Shown: positions 27,278-36,409 of the stretch, one piece after another | How positions within the stretch are numbered: position 1 is the stretch's first letter | Layout of the letters: the number at the start of each line of letters is the position of its first letter | NCBI GenBank assembly: GCA_913058265.1 | Contig: CAJXPQ010000013.1 | Coordinates: 1 to 64,000, forward strand | Reading direction: 5' to 3' | DNA: 64,000 bases | From: an uncultured Oligoflexia bacterium | Lineage (GTDB): Bacteria > Bdellovibrionota > Bacteriovoracia > Bacteriovoracales > Bacteriovoracaceae | Position numbers and translations under genes: made by a program | Notes under the pieces: model-generated | What the model saw: the letters and a program-made list of their open reading frames with translations, nothing else | Databases searched by the model: none | What the model was told of the DNA's origin: nothing

Positions 27278-27868
27278 ATGTTTAAACTTATATGGATTTT
27301 ATTGTTAACCACCAACGCTTTTGCCTTCGATATTAAGAAGCCTATCACTCTAGATATCGGGCTTGGAACATGGCTAGAAAACTATGGCCAGACACAGGCA
27401 ACGAGAGATGGTGAAACAAATGGTTTTGAATTCAATCCTTATTTATCTCTAGCAACACAGTACAACCTCTACAAAGATTCAATACTTATTCCTGAAGCCG
27501 GATATATTTTTCAAAGAACATCTGAAAGCATAAGTAGAAATCAATTTTTCCTTCGTGCAGATATCGCTTACCCGCTGAATAAATATCTTCGAGTCAGACT
27601 GGGATCAAGTTTTATGGTTTTAATGACTTCTGGAGAGGGTGGTGAAGACACACTTGATAATGGTGACTCGACAGAAACTTACTATATCCCAGATGAGCGA
27701 AAAACTGCATATAATCAAACACTCGATTTAGCACTAGAAGCTTTAGTTGATAAAATGAGCTATAAGCTGCAGGGCTATATTTATTCTTTTAATGAAGAGG
27801 ATGACCGAATGTATAGTCTATCTCTTTCAATAAACTATATGATTCCCTTTAGGGAGATTGTTAAATGA
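27278..27868 (+). CDS. Secreted, beta-barrel-like protein
   Basis: 196 residues with a signal peptide of about 16 residues (ending NAFA). Strand-like repeats (YLSLATQYNLY, FFLRADIAYPL, LRVRLGSSFMVL, MYSLSLSINYMIPF) and an aromatic C-terminal strand fit a small outer-membrane barrel, inferred only from composition. Its stop overlaps the protease start (ATGA), so the two are coupled. Confidence 0.65.
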   Translation: MFKLIWILLLTTNAFAFDIKKPITLDIGLGTWLENYGQTQATRDGETNGFEFNPYLSLATQYNLYKDSILIPEAGYIFQRTSESISRNQFFLRADIAYPLNKYLRVRLGSSFMVLMTSGEGGEDTLDNGDSTETYYIPDERKTAYNQTLDLALEALVDKMSYKLQGYIYSFNEEDDRMYSLSLSINYMIPFREIVK

Positions 27869-28737
27869 TAAAAATTATTTCTCTGACACTTATTTTAGTC
27901 TCACTTCCAAGTTACGCTTTTAGACTTAATACCAATACAGGTGCGAGCTTTAATGACAAAGAAGTCAAAATTTATATTACCTCCAATAGTACTTGTACTA
28001 ATGCGGGAATATCAAAAGAAGACCTGCTAGATATCGCTGTAAGTGGTGCTAAAAAGTTTTGGAATAAAGTGCCCACATCTAACCTCCGTTTAAAGCGTGG
28101 TGGTATCTATAATACGTCCGATACAAAATTTCTAACTGAAAAATTATGTGCCAAAGATGACGAGACAACTTGTCCAACGGCAACATCTGTTCCCACCGTA
28201 AATGATATCGTTATCGCCTGTAATAATGATACGACAGATAATTTTCCAAGTAATGTCTTCCTGGCAATTTCGGCCCCTACAAAAGTTTCTGGTAAATCAA
28301 TAAAGGGTTCAGTCGTTCTTATAAATGATACTGCCACTTCAACTTTTGGTAACTTATCTAGGTCGGAGATGGAAAGTGTATTGGCCCACGAGATAGGACA
28401 TGCTGTAGGCCTAGGTCATTCGAATAAAGATGAAGCTCTCATGTATTATGAAAACTCAGACTCCATGAAAAGGTTGTCTCAAGATGATATCAATGGAATT
28501 ACTTATCTCTATCCCAATAAGATGAATGGTTGTGCTCCTCTCGCAGGGCTTTTTGGTGGGACGATGGTATTAAAGACTAATAATAAGACTCAAAGTAATA
28601 ATAAGTTTAATTTTCCCTTGAGTCTGCTTTTTGGTTTTATAATGAGTTTACTAGTAATATTTATTGTAAGAAACTTGTTCCTCTCTTCACACACTCTGCT
28701 TCGTATTCTTCAAGCCAAACTTTTTCCTGTGCAGTAA
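27865..28737 (+). CDS. Secreted matrixin-like zinc metalloprotease, C-terminal TM
   Basis: 290 residues. Signal peptide ending SYA, then a domain with the extended zinc motif HEIGHAVGLGHSNKDEALMYY (H-E-x-x-H-x-x-G-x-x-H and the Met of a Met-turn), as in matrixins and other metzincins. Residues about 248-270 form a hydrophobic helix, so the mature enzyme may be membrane anchored with a basic tail. GGGAG lies 8 bases before the ATG. The 3' end overlaps aminopeptidase P by 77 bases on the opposite strand. Confidence 0.82.
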   Translation: MIKIISLTLILVSLPSYAFRLNTNTGASFNDKEVKIYITSNSTCTNAGISKEDLLDIAVSGAKKFWNKVPTSNLRLKRGGIYNTSDTKFLTEKLCAKDDETTCPTATSVPTVNDIVIACNNDTTDNFPSNVFLAISAPTKVSGKSIKGSVVLINDTATSTFGNLSRSEMESVLAHEIGHAVGLGHSNKDEALMYYENSDSMKRLSQDDINGITYLYPNKMNGCAPLAGLFGGTMVLKTNNKTQSNNKFNFPLSLLFGFIMSLLVIFIVRNLFLSSHTLLRILQAKLFPVQ

Positions 28738-30403
28738 GTAGTGATTCATCAATAAGTTGTTTCTCAAAGCCAATATAAACTAGATTTTCGAAACAAAGAA
28801 ATCCTTCAAACTCTGGATGCTTTTTTACAATTGAAATATTCTCAATTCTTACACCACCAAAACCAGGTATATAGATTCCAGGTTCAATTGAAACCACCTG
28901 TCCTGGCTTCATAAGGTATGTTCTTGTAGGTCCAATACCTGCTCCACTCTCATGAACATTAAGGCCAACTCCATGTCCCGTACCATGAGCATAGTCATAA
29001 CCCGCTTGGTACATAGGTTGTCTGGTAATGGCATCAAGACCACTTCCACGAGTACCTGATTTAAAAATGGCATTTTGACATGCTAGAGCACTCTTTAAAA
29101 CATAAGTATAAATTCTTTTCTGCTCTTCACTTCCCTCTTTAGTACTTCCCATGAAAGTTCTTGTGGTATCAGTTGCAAAACCACTGTCAAAGTATCCACC
29201 TGAGTCTAGCAGAACCATACTCTCATCATTGATAAAGACATCAGCTTTTGGATCACCGTAGTGAATGATTGATCCATTTGCACCAACACCAGAGATAGTA
29301 TTAAAACTTTGCTCTTTACAGCCTTGTTCTTGATATGATTTTGTCGTTTGATGATAAAGATCAAGTTCTGAAATTTTAATTCCATTTTTCACCTGCTCTT
29401 TAACCCAGCAGACAGTATTATAAATGGCTTTATCACCTTGCTTAAATGCTTGTCTTACAAGATCTAACTCAGCATCTGTTTTAATAGAGTGAAAGTCGAT
29501 CAATCCCCCAACTTTTGCAGCTAGTTTTTTTTCACCAAATACAGATGTAAGCATTAAGTAGCTTGCAGTATTAAGAGCATTTTTATCAATATACACTTCT
29601 GATAATTTATAATTTTTTGAAATCGCTGATAATTTTGCTTCTACCTCAGGGCCCTTGCAGTTTATAAATTCAATTTTATCGTCTGGGCATTCCACTTCAA
29701 TCGCTGAATCAATAAAGGCATAGACTTTATCGTGGGTGGCAAAGCCAGTACCTACAAAGGCACAATTATTTGGCAGATGATATCCGCGACAATTTGTGAT
29801 CCAGGCAAGACTGTCCAGAGCTGTAATATAATAGGCCTTAGATTTATCTGTAAAAATTCTTTCTAACTTCTCACCAGTTGACTCTCCGGTAAGCTCTTTA
29901 GTTAAATGTTGTATTTTTCCAAAGCTTGCCATTGGAGCAAAATCGATGACTGAAGCCAATTCTTGATTATTAAAAAGTTCAACTTTAAATTCACTAGAGA
30001 CTCTTTCATATAATGAAACCGCAGCTCTATCTCCCTCCATTCCAACAACTTTTGGTGAAGCTTTAGCGAGGTCACATTCTAGGGTTGAAAGTACTCCTTG
30101 ATTAGCAGGGACTTTTACAACTTCGACAATACTCAAATCACATTCTAGATCTGCTTGTTCGTGATATCTTCCGTCCACATAAAGTCTCGGTTTACCAGAA
30201 CTTGGAACAAGCAACTCGGCGGTTGAGCCAGTGAAACCCGTCAGATAAAATCTGTGACAATCTTCAAGAGGTACGTATTCATTCAGATAAATATCAAAGC
30301 TTGATACATAGAATTGTTCTAGTTTATGCTTAGACATAAAACTCTGAAGATTTTTTATGTTCTCAGACACTTGAGCACTGGTTAGTTTGATTGTTGTATT
30401 CAT
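28661..30403 (-). CDS. M24 family Xaa-Pro aminopeptidase (aminopeptidase P)
   Basis: 580 residues, the long two-creatinase-domain form. The C-terminal pita-bread domain has the dinuclear metal residues: LLDSGG, FATDTTRTF, HGTGHGVGLNVHE, EPGIYIPGFGGVRIEN. It removes N-terminal residues preceding proline, in the cytoplasm (no signal peptide). AAGGA precedes the ATG. Its last 25 codons overlap the convergent protease gene. Confidence 0.92.
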   Translation of the reverse strand: MNTTIKLTSAQVSENIKNLQSFMSKHKLEQFYVSSFDIYLNEYVPLEDCHRFYLTGFTGSTAELLVPSSGKPRLYVDGRYHEQADLECDLSIVEVVKVPANQGVLSTLECDLAKASPKVVGMEGDRAAVSLYERVSSEFKVELFNNQELASVIDFAPMASFGKIQHLTKELTGESTGEKLERIFTDKSKAYYITALDSLAWITNCRGYHLPNNCAFVGTGFATHDKVYAFIDSAIEVECPDDKIEFINCKGPEVEAKLSAISKNYKLSEVYIDKNALNTASYLMLTSVFGEKKLAAKVGGLIDFHSIKTDAELDLVRQAFKQGDKAIYNTVCWVKEQVKNGIKISELDLYHQTTKSYQEQGCKEQSFNTISGVGANGSIIHYGDPKADVFINDESMVLLDSGGYFDSGFATDTTRTFMGSTKEGSEEQKRIYTYVLKSALACQNAIFKSGTRGSGLDAITRQPMYQAGYDYAHGTGHGVGLNVHESGAGIGPTRTYLMKPGQVVSIEPGIYIPGFGGVRIENISIVKKHPEFEGFLCFENLVYIGFEKQLIDESLLTAQEKVWLEEYEAECVKRGTSFLQ

Positions 30404-30512
30404 AGAATTCCTTTTGATCTAGACCTTCGCATCATACACAAAAATTCGACAAATTAAAAGCTTCGAGATACCTTTAATCATCAGATAACACGCATTGTCT
30501 AAGGACTATTTA

Positions 30513-31598
30513 ATGAAACACAAGCCTATATATTATGGTGAATACCTACAGTTAGATAAAATACTTGGGGCGCAAGACTTAAAGTCAAAAGAGCACGGAA
30601 AAGAAGCTCATGATGAGACCCTTTTTATCATTATCCATCAAACATATGAGCTATGGTTTAAACAAATCATTCATGAGTTAGACTCTATTTACGAAATGTT
30701 TAATCGTGAAAGTGTGAAATCAACCGACCTTGGTAATATCATTCACAGACTTAACAGAATTGTTCAAATACAAAAAATACTTAATGAGCAGCTAACGATA
30801 ATGGAGACTATGACTCCACTCGATTTTATGGATTTTAGAGATTACCTACTGCCTGCTTCTGGTTTTCAAAGTATTCAATTTCGCATGCTTGAATTAAAGT
30901 TAGGACTAAGACAAAAGTACAGGCTTCATGTAGATAAGGAATTCTTTAACTCTCGCCTTAAAGACCCTGACAAAAAGCTACTTAATGAGCAAGAAGAAAA
31001 ACCGACACTACTTGAGCTTGTTGATTCTTGGTTATCCCGTATGCCATTTGGAAAAACAAACGACTATGATTTTTGGAATGAATACCAAACAGCTATAAAT
31101 CAAATGCTTGATGAAGATGAAGCCACTGTTAATTCAAATGACATGTTATCTGAGATGGAAATGAAATTTGAGAAAATGAATTTAAAATCTACAAGAGAGA
31201 ATTATGACAACCTCTTCAATGAAGATAAGCATAAAGAAGTTGTGGAGAAGGGATTAACGCGTTTGAGTAGAGAGGCCAAACTATCGGCGATCTTTATCAG
31301 ACTTTTTTGTAATGAACCTATCCTTCAAATTCCTAATCGAATTCTCGATCTACTCATTGATATTGATGAGATGTTTACCACATGGAGATACAGACATTCG
31401 ATTATGGTTCATAGAACTCTTGGAACCAAAATTGGAACAGGTGGCTCATCAGGCCATGAGTACTTGAAAAACTCGACAGAGAACAATAGAGTTTTTACTG
31501 ATTTTTTTAATCTTGCTACTTTTTTAGTGCCTAAAACACGCATACCTAAACTCCCAGAAAAACTTAAGAGTGAGCTGGGTTTCGCACACGAAGAATAA
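30513..31598 (+). CDS. kynA: Tryptophan 2,3-dioxygenase
   Basis: 361 residues from the ATG with AAGGA 7 bases upstream; an in-frame TTG at 30495 is rejected. Seen: YYGEYLQLDKIL, ETLFIIIHQTYELWFKQI, the haem-binding TTWRYRHSIMVHRTLG and GTGGSSGHEYL. Haem enzyme that opens the indole ring of tryptophan to N-formylkynurenine. Followed 5 bases later by the kynureninase-like gene, so a kynurenine route is likely. No formamidase gene is nearby. Confidence 0.94.
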   Translation: MKHKPIYYGEYLQLDKILGAQDLKSKEHGKEAHDETLFIIIHQTYELWFKQIIHELDSIYEMFNRESVKSTDLGNIIHRLNRIVQIQKILNEQLTIMETMTPLDFMDFRDYLLPASGFQSIQFRMLELKLGLRQKYRLHVDKEFFNSRLKDPDKKLLNEQEEKPTLLELVDSWLSRMPFGKTNDYDFWNEYQTAINQMLDEDEATVNSNDMLSEMEMKFEKMNLKSTRENYDNLFNEDKHKEVVEKGLTRLSREAKLSAIFIRLFCNEPILQIPNRILDLLIDIDEMFTTWRYRHSIMVHRTLGTKIGTGGSSGHEYLKNSTENNRVFTDFFNLATFLVPKTRIPKLPEKLKSELGFAHEE

Positions 31599-31603
31599 GA
31601 TCT

Positions 31604-32764
31604 ATGACTAAAGATTATAAAGAGTTCTATTCTGAGTTTATAAATGCCCATGGGAACAAACTTCACTTTGCGGCCCATAGTCATCACTTCTGGCCAAATA
31701 GCGCTAGGATAGGTCATATGGAATCCTATGATCACTCAATGAAGGAGTCCGACAATAAATGGGACTATATCTTCACAACTCTTATACCAGATGTTCAGGA
31801 TATAATATCAAGTATTATCGGCTTTGATCGACCGGCCGATATTGCTTTTGCCCCGAACACACACGACCTACTGACACGAATACTAAGTAGTATCATCAAG
31901 GACAAGCCTTTAAAGCTACTCACATCAAACTCAGAATTTCACTCTTTCAGTAGACAACTTAGAAGGCTACAAGAAGATAACCTAGTTGAAGTTACGATAA
32001 TTGACCCTGAGTTATTAAGCTTTGATGTCGACTTAGAGAAGGCGTTAAACACAAACCAGTTTGATCTTATTTTCTTAAGTCATGTCTTCTTTACTTCTGG
32101 TCTTGTTTTATCTGAAGAAAATATCCAGAAAATAATCCAGTTCAAAGGTGATGCTGAGTTTATTCTTGATGCCTATCATGGTTTCTGTGCAGTCCCTACC
32201 GACATCACAAAATACAGTGACCATCTATTTTATATGGCCGGTGGATATAAGTATGCACAAGCAGGAGAAGGTATGTGCTTTATGACCATTCCAAAAGACT
32301 GTAAATTAAGACCCCTCTACACTGGTTGGTTCTCATCTTTTAAAGACCTTGAGTCAAAACAATCAGGACCTGTTAGTTATGCTAGTGATGGAATGAGATT
32401 TTGGGGATCCACAATTGACTGCACTTCTTTTTATCGCTTTAGATCTGTCTGGAGGAACTTTAAAAGACTTGGAATTTCGGCGAATGATCTTATCAAACAT
32501 GTTAAAAATTTACAGCTTGAATTTATGCAAGAAAATCCATTATCTGAATTCATAATCGAGAAAGATCCAAGCAAAATTGGACACTTTATTACTGTTAAAC
32601 TGAATTCAGCGGAACTTGCAGCATCTGTTAAGAATCAACTAGGTAGACTAGATATTATGACTGACAATCGTGGCACATACCTGCGTTTCGGCCATGCTAA
32701 CTACCATAATCAGCAAGACATAAAAGACCTAAAAACAAAGCTTAAACTCCTAAAATTACAGTAA
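31604..32764 (+). CDS. Kynureninase-like PLP enzyme (class V fold)
   Basis: 386 residues. Start LHFAAHSHHFWP resembles the substrate-binding start of kynureninases, ILDAYHGFCAVP holds the PLP-pocket Asp, and GGYKYAQAGEGMCFM the PLP Lys in the kynureninase-style YKY setting. The order directly behind tryptophan dioxygenase supports kynureninase (kynurenine to anthranilate), but an aminotransferase or other class V member remains possible as no diagnostic substrate residue can be checked here. Confidence 0.75.
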   Translation: MTKDYKEFYSEFINAHGNKLHFAAHSHHFWPNSARIGHMESYDHSMKESDNKWDYIFTTLIPDVQDIISSIIGFDRPADIAFAPNTHDLLTRILSSIIKDKPLKLLTSNSEFHSFSRQLRRLQEDNLVEVTIIDPELLSFDVDLEKALNTNQFDLIFLSHVFFTSGLVLSEENIQKIIQFKGDAEFILDAYHGFCAVPTDITKYSDHLFYMAGGYKYAQAGEGMCFMTIPKDCKLRPLYTGWFSSFKDLESKQSGPVSYASDGMRFWGSTIDCTSFYRFRSVWRNFKRLGISANDLIKHVKNLQLEFMQENPLSEFIIEKDPSKIGHFITVKLNSAELAASVKNQLGRLDIMTDNRGTYLRFGHANYHNQQDIKDLKTKLKLLKLQ

Positions 32765-32843
32765 AAAGAGAAAAACACTAAAGAATTAACCTGGTGTGTC
32801 GATAAGTTTTATTGTTAAATAGAATTATAAATCTGGAGTCTCG

Positions 32844-32963
32844 ATGAGTATTAAGTTCGGTTCAATTATTATTGTTATGGTTGCTATGTTTGTAGCAAAG
32901 ATTTCTATTGAGAACTTTAATACGGCAGAAGCTCGAGAAGTTTCACTCTCTCGTATAAAGTAA
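32844..32963 (+). CDS. 39-residue single-TM peptide
   Basis: A small ORF with GGAG 5-6 bases before the ATG. The peptide has a basic start (MSIKFG), a hydrophobic helix of about 12-14 residues and a polar C-terminus ending REVSLSRIK. It sits between the kynureninase-like gene and convergent murD; the last 21 bases overlap the end of murD. Coding status is inferred from the ribosome site and composition only. Confidence 0.45.
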   Translation: MSIKFGSIIIVMVAMFVAKISIENFNTAEAREVSLSRIK

Positions 32964-34196
32964 CTTAAACCTATTTTCAAAATCCTCACCTCTTGCAATA
33001 TAGTTTTTATATTGATCAAACGAAGGGAATGCGGGACTAAAAACAATAGCATCGCATTTAATCTCTTTTAATTTTTCAAAAACCAACTCTAAGTCATCCA
33101 AACACTCAACTTCAAATCTATCTGATAAGTTATCATAAATATATTTTGCAGCATCCCCTATAGCATAAATCTTAATAATATTATGAATAGACTCAAATGC
33201 CTTCCTAAGCTCTTGGCTTTCATCCCTAAGCTTTCCACCCATAATAAGTATGAGAGGTTCATCAAAGGCAGTTACCGCACTCACAGTGGCTTCTGTATTA
33301 GTGCTCTTAGCATCGTTATAAAATTTGACTTCATTTACTAAGCCTAAATATTCTAAGCGGTACTTAACACCTTTAAAATTGTTAATTAAATTTTGAATGA
33401 TTTCTTCTCTACTCGATATTCCGAAATAATCTAGGACATCATCCACAACTTTAAAATTCCTTTGATGGTGGGCTCCAATCAAGGCCGGATTATTAAACTC
33501 ATATCCCTCAACTGGAGCGATCGCCTTTTTTAAGGCCAGAGTTTCGGTACTCATAAACTCACCAGGAGTAATAAAAAGATCGCCCTTAACCTGGTTCATA
33601 ACAATATCTAATTTTGCTTGCTTGTAATCATTGAAATTATCATATCGCTCCATATGGGTTTTACTAATATTTAAAATCACTGAAACTTGTGCATGAAATT
33701 TATCCATAAGCTCTAATTGAAAGCTTGATAGCTCTAAGACTATATAATCATACTCGCTATTATCACAAAGCATTTCACAGAGTGGAGTCCCAATATTTCC
33801 TCCAAGAAAAACTTTTTTTCCAGCAGCTTCGAGTGCCTGAGCAAGTAAAGTAACCGTTGTGGTTTTACCATTTGTTCCAGTCACGGCAATGATAGGTTTA
33901 TCAATAAATGAAAATGCATACTCTTCATTGCAAACTTTAGGAGTATCTTTAAACGGTATCAACTCAGGAATTCTTGGATCAATCCCGGCCGCAAGAATAA
34001 TTTTATCCACTTTTAGGTCTGTAGGTATTTGAGACTGATCGAAGCATTTAATATCCCGTCCGCCAAGATCTAGATCGACACTCCAAAGAGCTGGATCTCC
34101 CTGATTAATTAAGAAGATATCGCCTTTATAGGTACTTAAAATAAATTTCAAGGCCGAATTACCGGAAATGCCCATTCCCCAAATAGCAATACTCAT
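32943..34196 (-). CDS. murD: UDP-N-acetylmuramoylalanine-D-glutamate ligase
   Basis: 417 residues from the ATG at 34196. Seen: WGMGISGNSALKF (nucleotide-fold start), AVTGTNGKTTTVTLL (P-loop), ELSSFQLELM, NDAKSTNTEAT and FSPAFPSFDQYKNYIARGEDF. MurD adds D-glutamate to UDP-MurNAc-L-Ala in the cytoplasm. An upstream ATG at 34247 is within the divergent gene and rejected. Start has no Shine-Dalgarno; see the promoter entry at 34203. It stands alone rather than inside a mur/dcw cluster. Confidence 0.93.
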   Translation of the reverse strand: MSIAIWGMGISGNSALKFILSTYKGDIFLINQGDPALWSVDLDLGGRDIKCFDQSQIPTDLKVDKIILAAGIDPRIPELIPFKDTPKVCNEEYAFSFIDKPIIAVTGTNGKTTTVTLLAQALEAAGKKVFLGGNIGTPLCEMLCDNSEYDYIVLELSSFQLELMDKFHAQVSVILNISKTHMERYDNFNDYKQAKLDIVMNQVKGDLFITPGEFMSTETLALKKAIAPVEGYEFNNPALIGAHHQRNFKVVDDVLDYFGISSREEIIQNLINNFKGVKYRLEYLGLVNEVKFYNDAKSTNTEATVSAVTAFDEPLILIMGGKLRDESQELRKAFESIHNIIKIYAIGDAAKYIYDNLSDRFEVECLDDLELVFEKLKEIKCDAIVFSPAFPSFDQYKNYIARGEDFENRFKLLYTRE

Positions 34197-34202
34197 AAAG
34201 CT

Positions 34203-34212
34203 AGTATATACT
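34203..34212. promoter_or_regulatory. Palindromic bidirectional -10, leaderless promoters
   Basis: AGTATATACT is a perfect 10-base palindrome containing TATACT on both strands (34207-34212 plus; 34208-34203 minus). In both directions six bases separate the hexamer from the ATG (34219 plus; 34196 minus), so the predicted +1 is the start codon A for both divergent genes. Neither gene has a Shine-Dalgarno. The -35 matches are weak (TAGCAA and TTTCAA). Confidence 0.6.
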
Positions 34213-34218
34213 GCGCTC

Positions 34219-35409
34219 ATGAATATTGAAAAGCGCTTTTTGGACATTCAAAAGATACTTACAAAACATTCATTCTTAACTGATAAAGAGGCGCTAGATC
34301 GCTATCCCTTAACTAAGAACCAGTACACCGACTGGATTGAAGATATACTAGAGCTTGATACACAAGAGACTATAAAGCTTCATAATACTCTTGATGACAG
34401 AATTATTACCAATAAAGACTATGCTTCATTTCTACAAGAAGCAAAGAAACTCACTAGCCTCCCTCAGTCAGAGGAAGCGCCAACGAACTTTCCCATAAAC
34501 CTTAGTAAAAAAATAACGGCAAAAAAAAGACATGAGATTTCTTATATTCTCAGTCTCAAACCCATAAAGGAATCTAACTCCTTTGTTGATATTGGTAGTG
34601 GAGCAGGCCACTTATCGTCGTGTATACTTAATAAAAATCAAAAGAAGAGCATATGTATTGATATGAGTGAAGATATTCAAAATATTGGAAAAGAGAAACT
34701 CAAAAAGATTGCTCCAGATATTCTATCTAGAGTTCAATTTGTAACGTCGAAAATTTCTTCCAGATCTAGTACGGAAGATTTCGAGGAATCTGATACTCTG
34801 ATTGGACTCCATGCATGTGGTGATCTTTCGACAATAATCGTTAAGGCTTATGGACATTCAAAGATCAAAAATCTTATCAATTTTGGTTGCTGTTATCATA
34901 AGCTAGCTGATGATCAGTTTAATATTTCAAAAATAGCAATGAAGAATCCACTCATATTAACGAATCATGCTTTAACTATGGCCGCAAAGTTTAAGCCCGA
35001 AAACATAAAATCCTACAATGAGAAACTAAAAGTTAAAAAATATCGTTACTCATTGCACTTTTTGATGCTTGATGAATTAGGACTAGAGTTTGCATCTGTT
35101 GGTAATGGCCTGAAAGAAGATTATAAGCTATCTTTTGCAGATTACTGTTATAAATTTCTTCCCGACTCAATGGAGTTATCTCATGCTGAGCTTGAAAATA
35201 AATATAAAAGTTTAGAAAAAAAAGTAACAAAAGTTCTTGCTCTCGGACTTATTAGATCTCATTTAGCAAGATTGATAGAGATATATATTATTTTAGATCG
35301 TGCACTTTATTTGAAAGAAAATGGCATTAATGTTGAGATTAAAGAAGTATTCAATAAAGAGATCTCTCCAAGAAATATTCTACTCAGGGCTACGAACTCT
35401 ACTTTGTAG
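34219..35409 (+). CDS. Class I methyltransferase, METTL25/RRNAD1-like
   Basis: 396 residues from the ATG at 34219. SAM-binding motif FVDIGSGAGHLSS, then SICIDMSEDIQ, LIGLHACGDLST and LINFGCCYHKLAD. The HACGDLS / GCCYHKL pair is characteristic of the Methyltransf_32 family that includes human METTL25 and RRNAD1. The family substrate is poorly known; an RNA or protein target is inference. Divergent from murD with 22 bases between start codons. Confidence 0.78.
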   Translation: MNIEKRFLDIQKILTKHSFLTDKEALDRYPLTKNQYTDWIEDILELDTQETIKLHNTLDDRIITNKDYASFLQEAKKLTSLPQSEEAPTNFPINLSKKITAKKRHEISYILSLKPIKESNSFVDIGSGAGHLSSCILNKNQKKSICIDMSEDIQNIGKEKLKKIAPDILSRVQFVTSKISSRSSTEDFEESDTLIGLHACGDLSTIIVKAYGHSKIKNLINFGCCYHKLADDQFNISKIAMKNPLILTNHALTMAAKFKPENIKSYNEKLKVKKYRYSLHFLMLDELGLEFASVGNGLKEDYKLSFADYCYKFLPDSMELSHAELENKYKSLEKKVTKVLALGLIRSHLARLIEIYIILDRALYLKENGINVEIKEVFNKEISPRNILLRATNSTL

Positions 35410-36409
35410 GAATAATCACTTCCATAATATAACCTAAGCAATCCTCTTTCATGACATAAATATCTTTAGTAAACATAGAAGGTATGAAAGTTCTATTTGT
35501 GACTAGAGCACTTCCTTCTATTTTTAAAAAATCATTTGTTAAGTCTCGTCCGTTATTATCTTCAACTCTGATACACTTTAAATTTTTAGCATGGCCTAAG
35601 TGAGTTTCTTTTTTTACGACTTTGAAGTTTTGTGAATCAAACTCTGGAATAAAGGATAGATCAGAATCACCGTCACCTTGATCTTCAAAGTCAATTCTCG
35701 CCCTTTCATCTACCTTAAGCCTAGCAATTGTATGATAAATTTCAAACTCTGCTCTTTCAGGGTTCATTGTTATTTTATCCATATGAAAAATTTTATCAAA
35801 GAATTCAAATGCAGCGACAACACCCCGAGGTTCACTTGGAAGTCCGGCCTCAATAGTAATTGCGGTACAAAAAGTACAAAAGCCCATTGATTGAACATTG
35901 TGAGGCTCAGTAAAATAGACAGTATTACTTCCAAAGTGACTAGCTAGCGCCATAAACTCAGGTTCTGTTGAATTTACACATCCGTATAAAGGATTCTTGC
36001 CCGTATTATTGTGAATATCAATTGAAGCAAATGGTTTATGTTCTTTGGCATAAGCAGTAACTTTTGCCGCCATTTCATGTTCGGGGGTATCCCCTTCACC
36101 AATCTGCCAAATACGATTATAATCTGGCTGTCCAGGTAAGTGTCTCATACCCTCTACTGCTGCAAGAGTATTTCCAATAAAAATGATAAGATCTCTTGGA
36201 AGTTCTTCATTTTTATATTTATTTAAAACTTGTGAAAGAACATCAAAGCTCGTTGTTTCATTTCCGTGTAACAAGGCGGATAAAAATAATGGCTTAGTTA
36301 ACTTTCCTTTAAGATGAATGATAGTTGGCCCGCCTAAAACCTCGTGAACCTCAGTAACTTTACAAGTGTAGAGCTTACTTGGAACTTCGTTTAGAATCTT
36401 CAATTGCAC
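35399..36409 (-). CDS. Succinylglutamate desuccinylase/aspartoacylase-like hydrolase
   Basis: About 336 residues. Zinc motifs of the M14-like AstE/ASPA family: LLHGNETTS (His and Glu ligands), PDYNRIW and SIDIHNNTG (second His), with TIEAGLP as the likely catalytic Glu segment. It probably cleaves an amide bond to an amino acid. I prefer GTG at 36409 (GGAG 5 bases upstream, overlapping the previous stop as TAGTG) over ATG at 36421, which lacks a ribosome site. Overlaps the convergent methyltransferase by 11 bases. Confidence 0.8.
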   Translation of the reverse strand: MQLKILNEVPSKLYTCKVTEVHEVLGGPTIIHLKGKLTKPLFLSALLHGNETTSFDVLSQVLNKYKNEELPRDLIIFIGNTLAAVEGMRHLPGQPDYNRIWQIGEGDTPEHEMAAKVTAYAKEHKPFASIDIHNNTGKNPLYGCVNSTEPEFMALASHFGSNTVYFTEPHNVQSMGFCTFCTAITIEAGLPSEPRGVVAAFEFFDKIFHMDKITMNPERAEFEIYHTIARLKVDERARIDFEDQGDGDSDLSFIPEFDSQNFKVVKKETHLGHAKNLKCIRVEDNNGRDLTNDFLKIEGSALVTNRTFIPSMFTKDIYVMKEDCLGYIMEVIIPTK

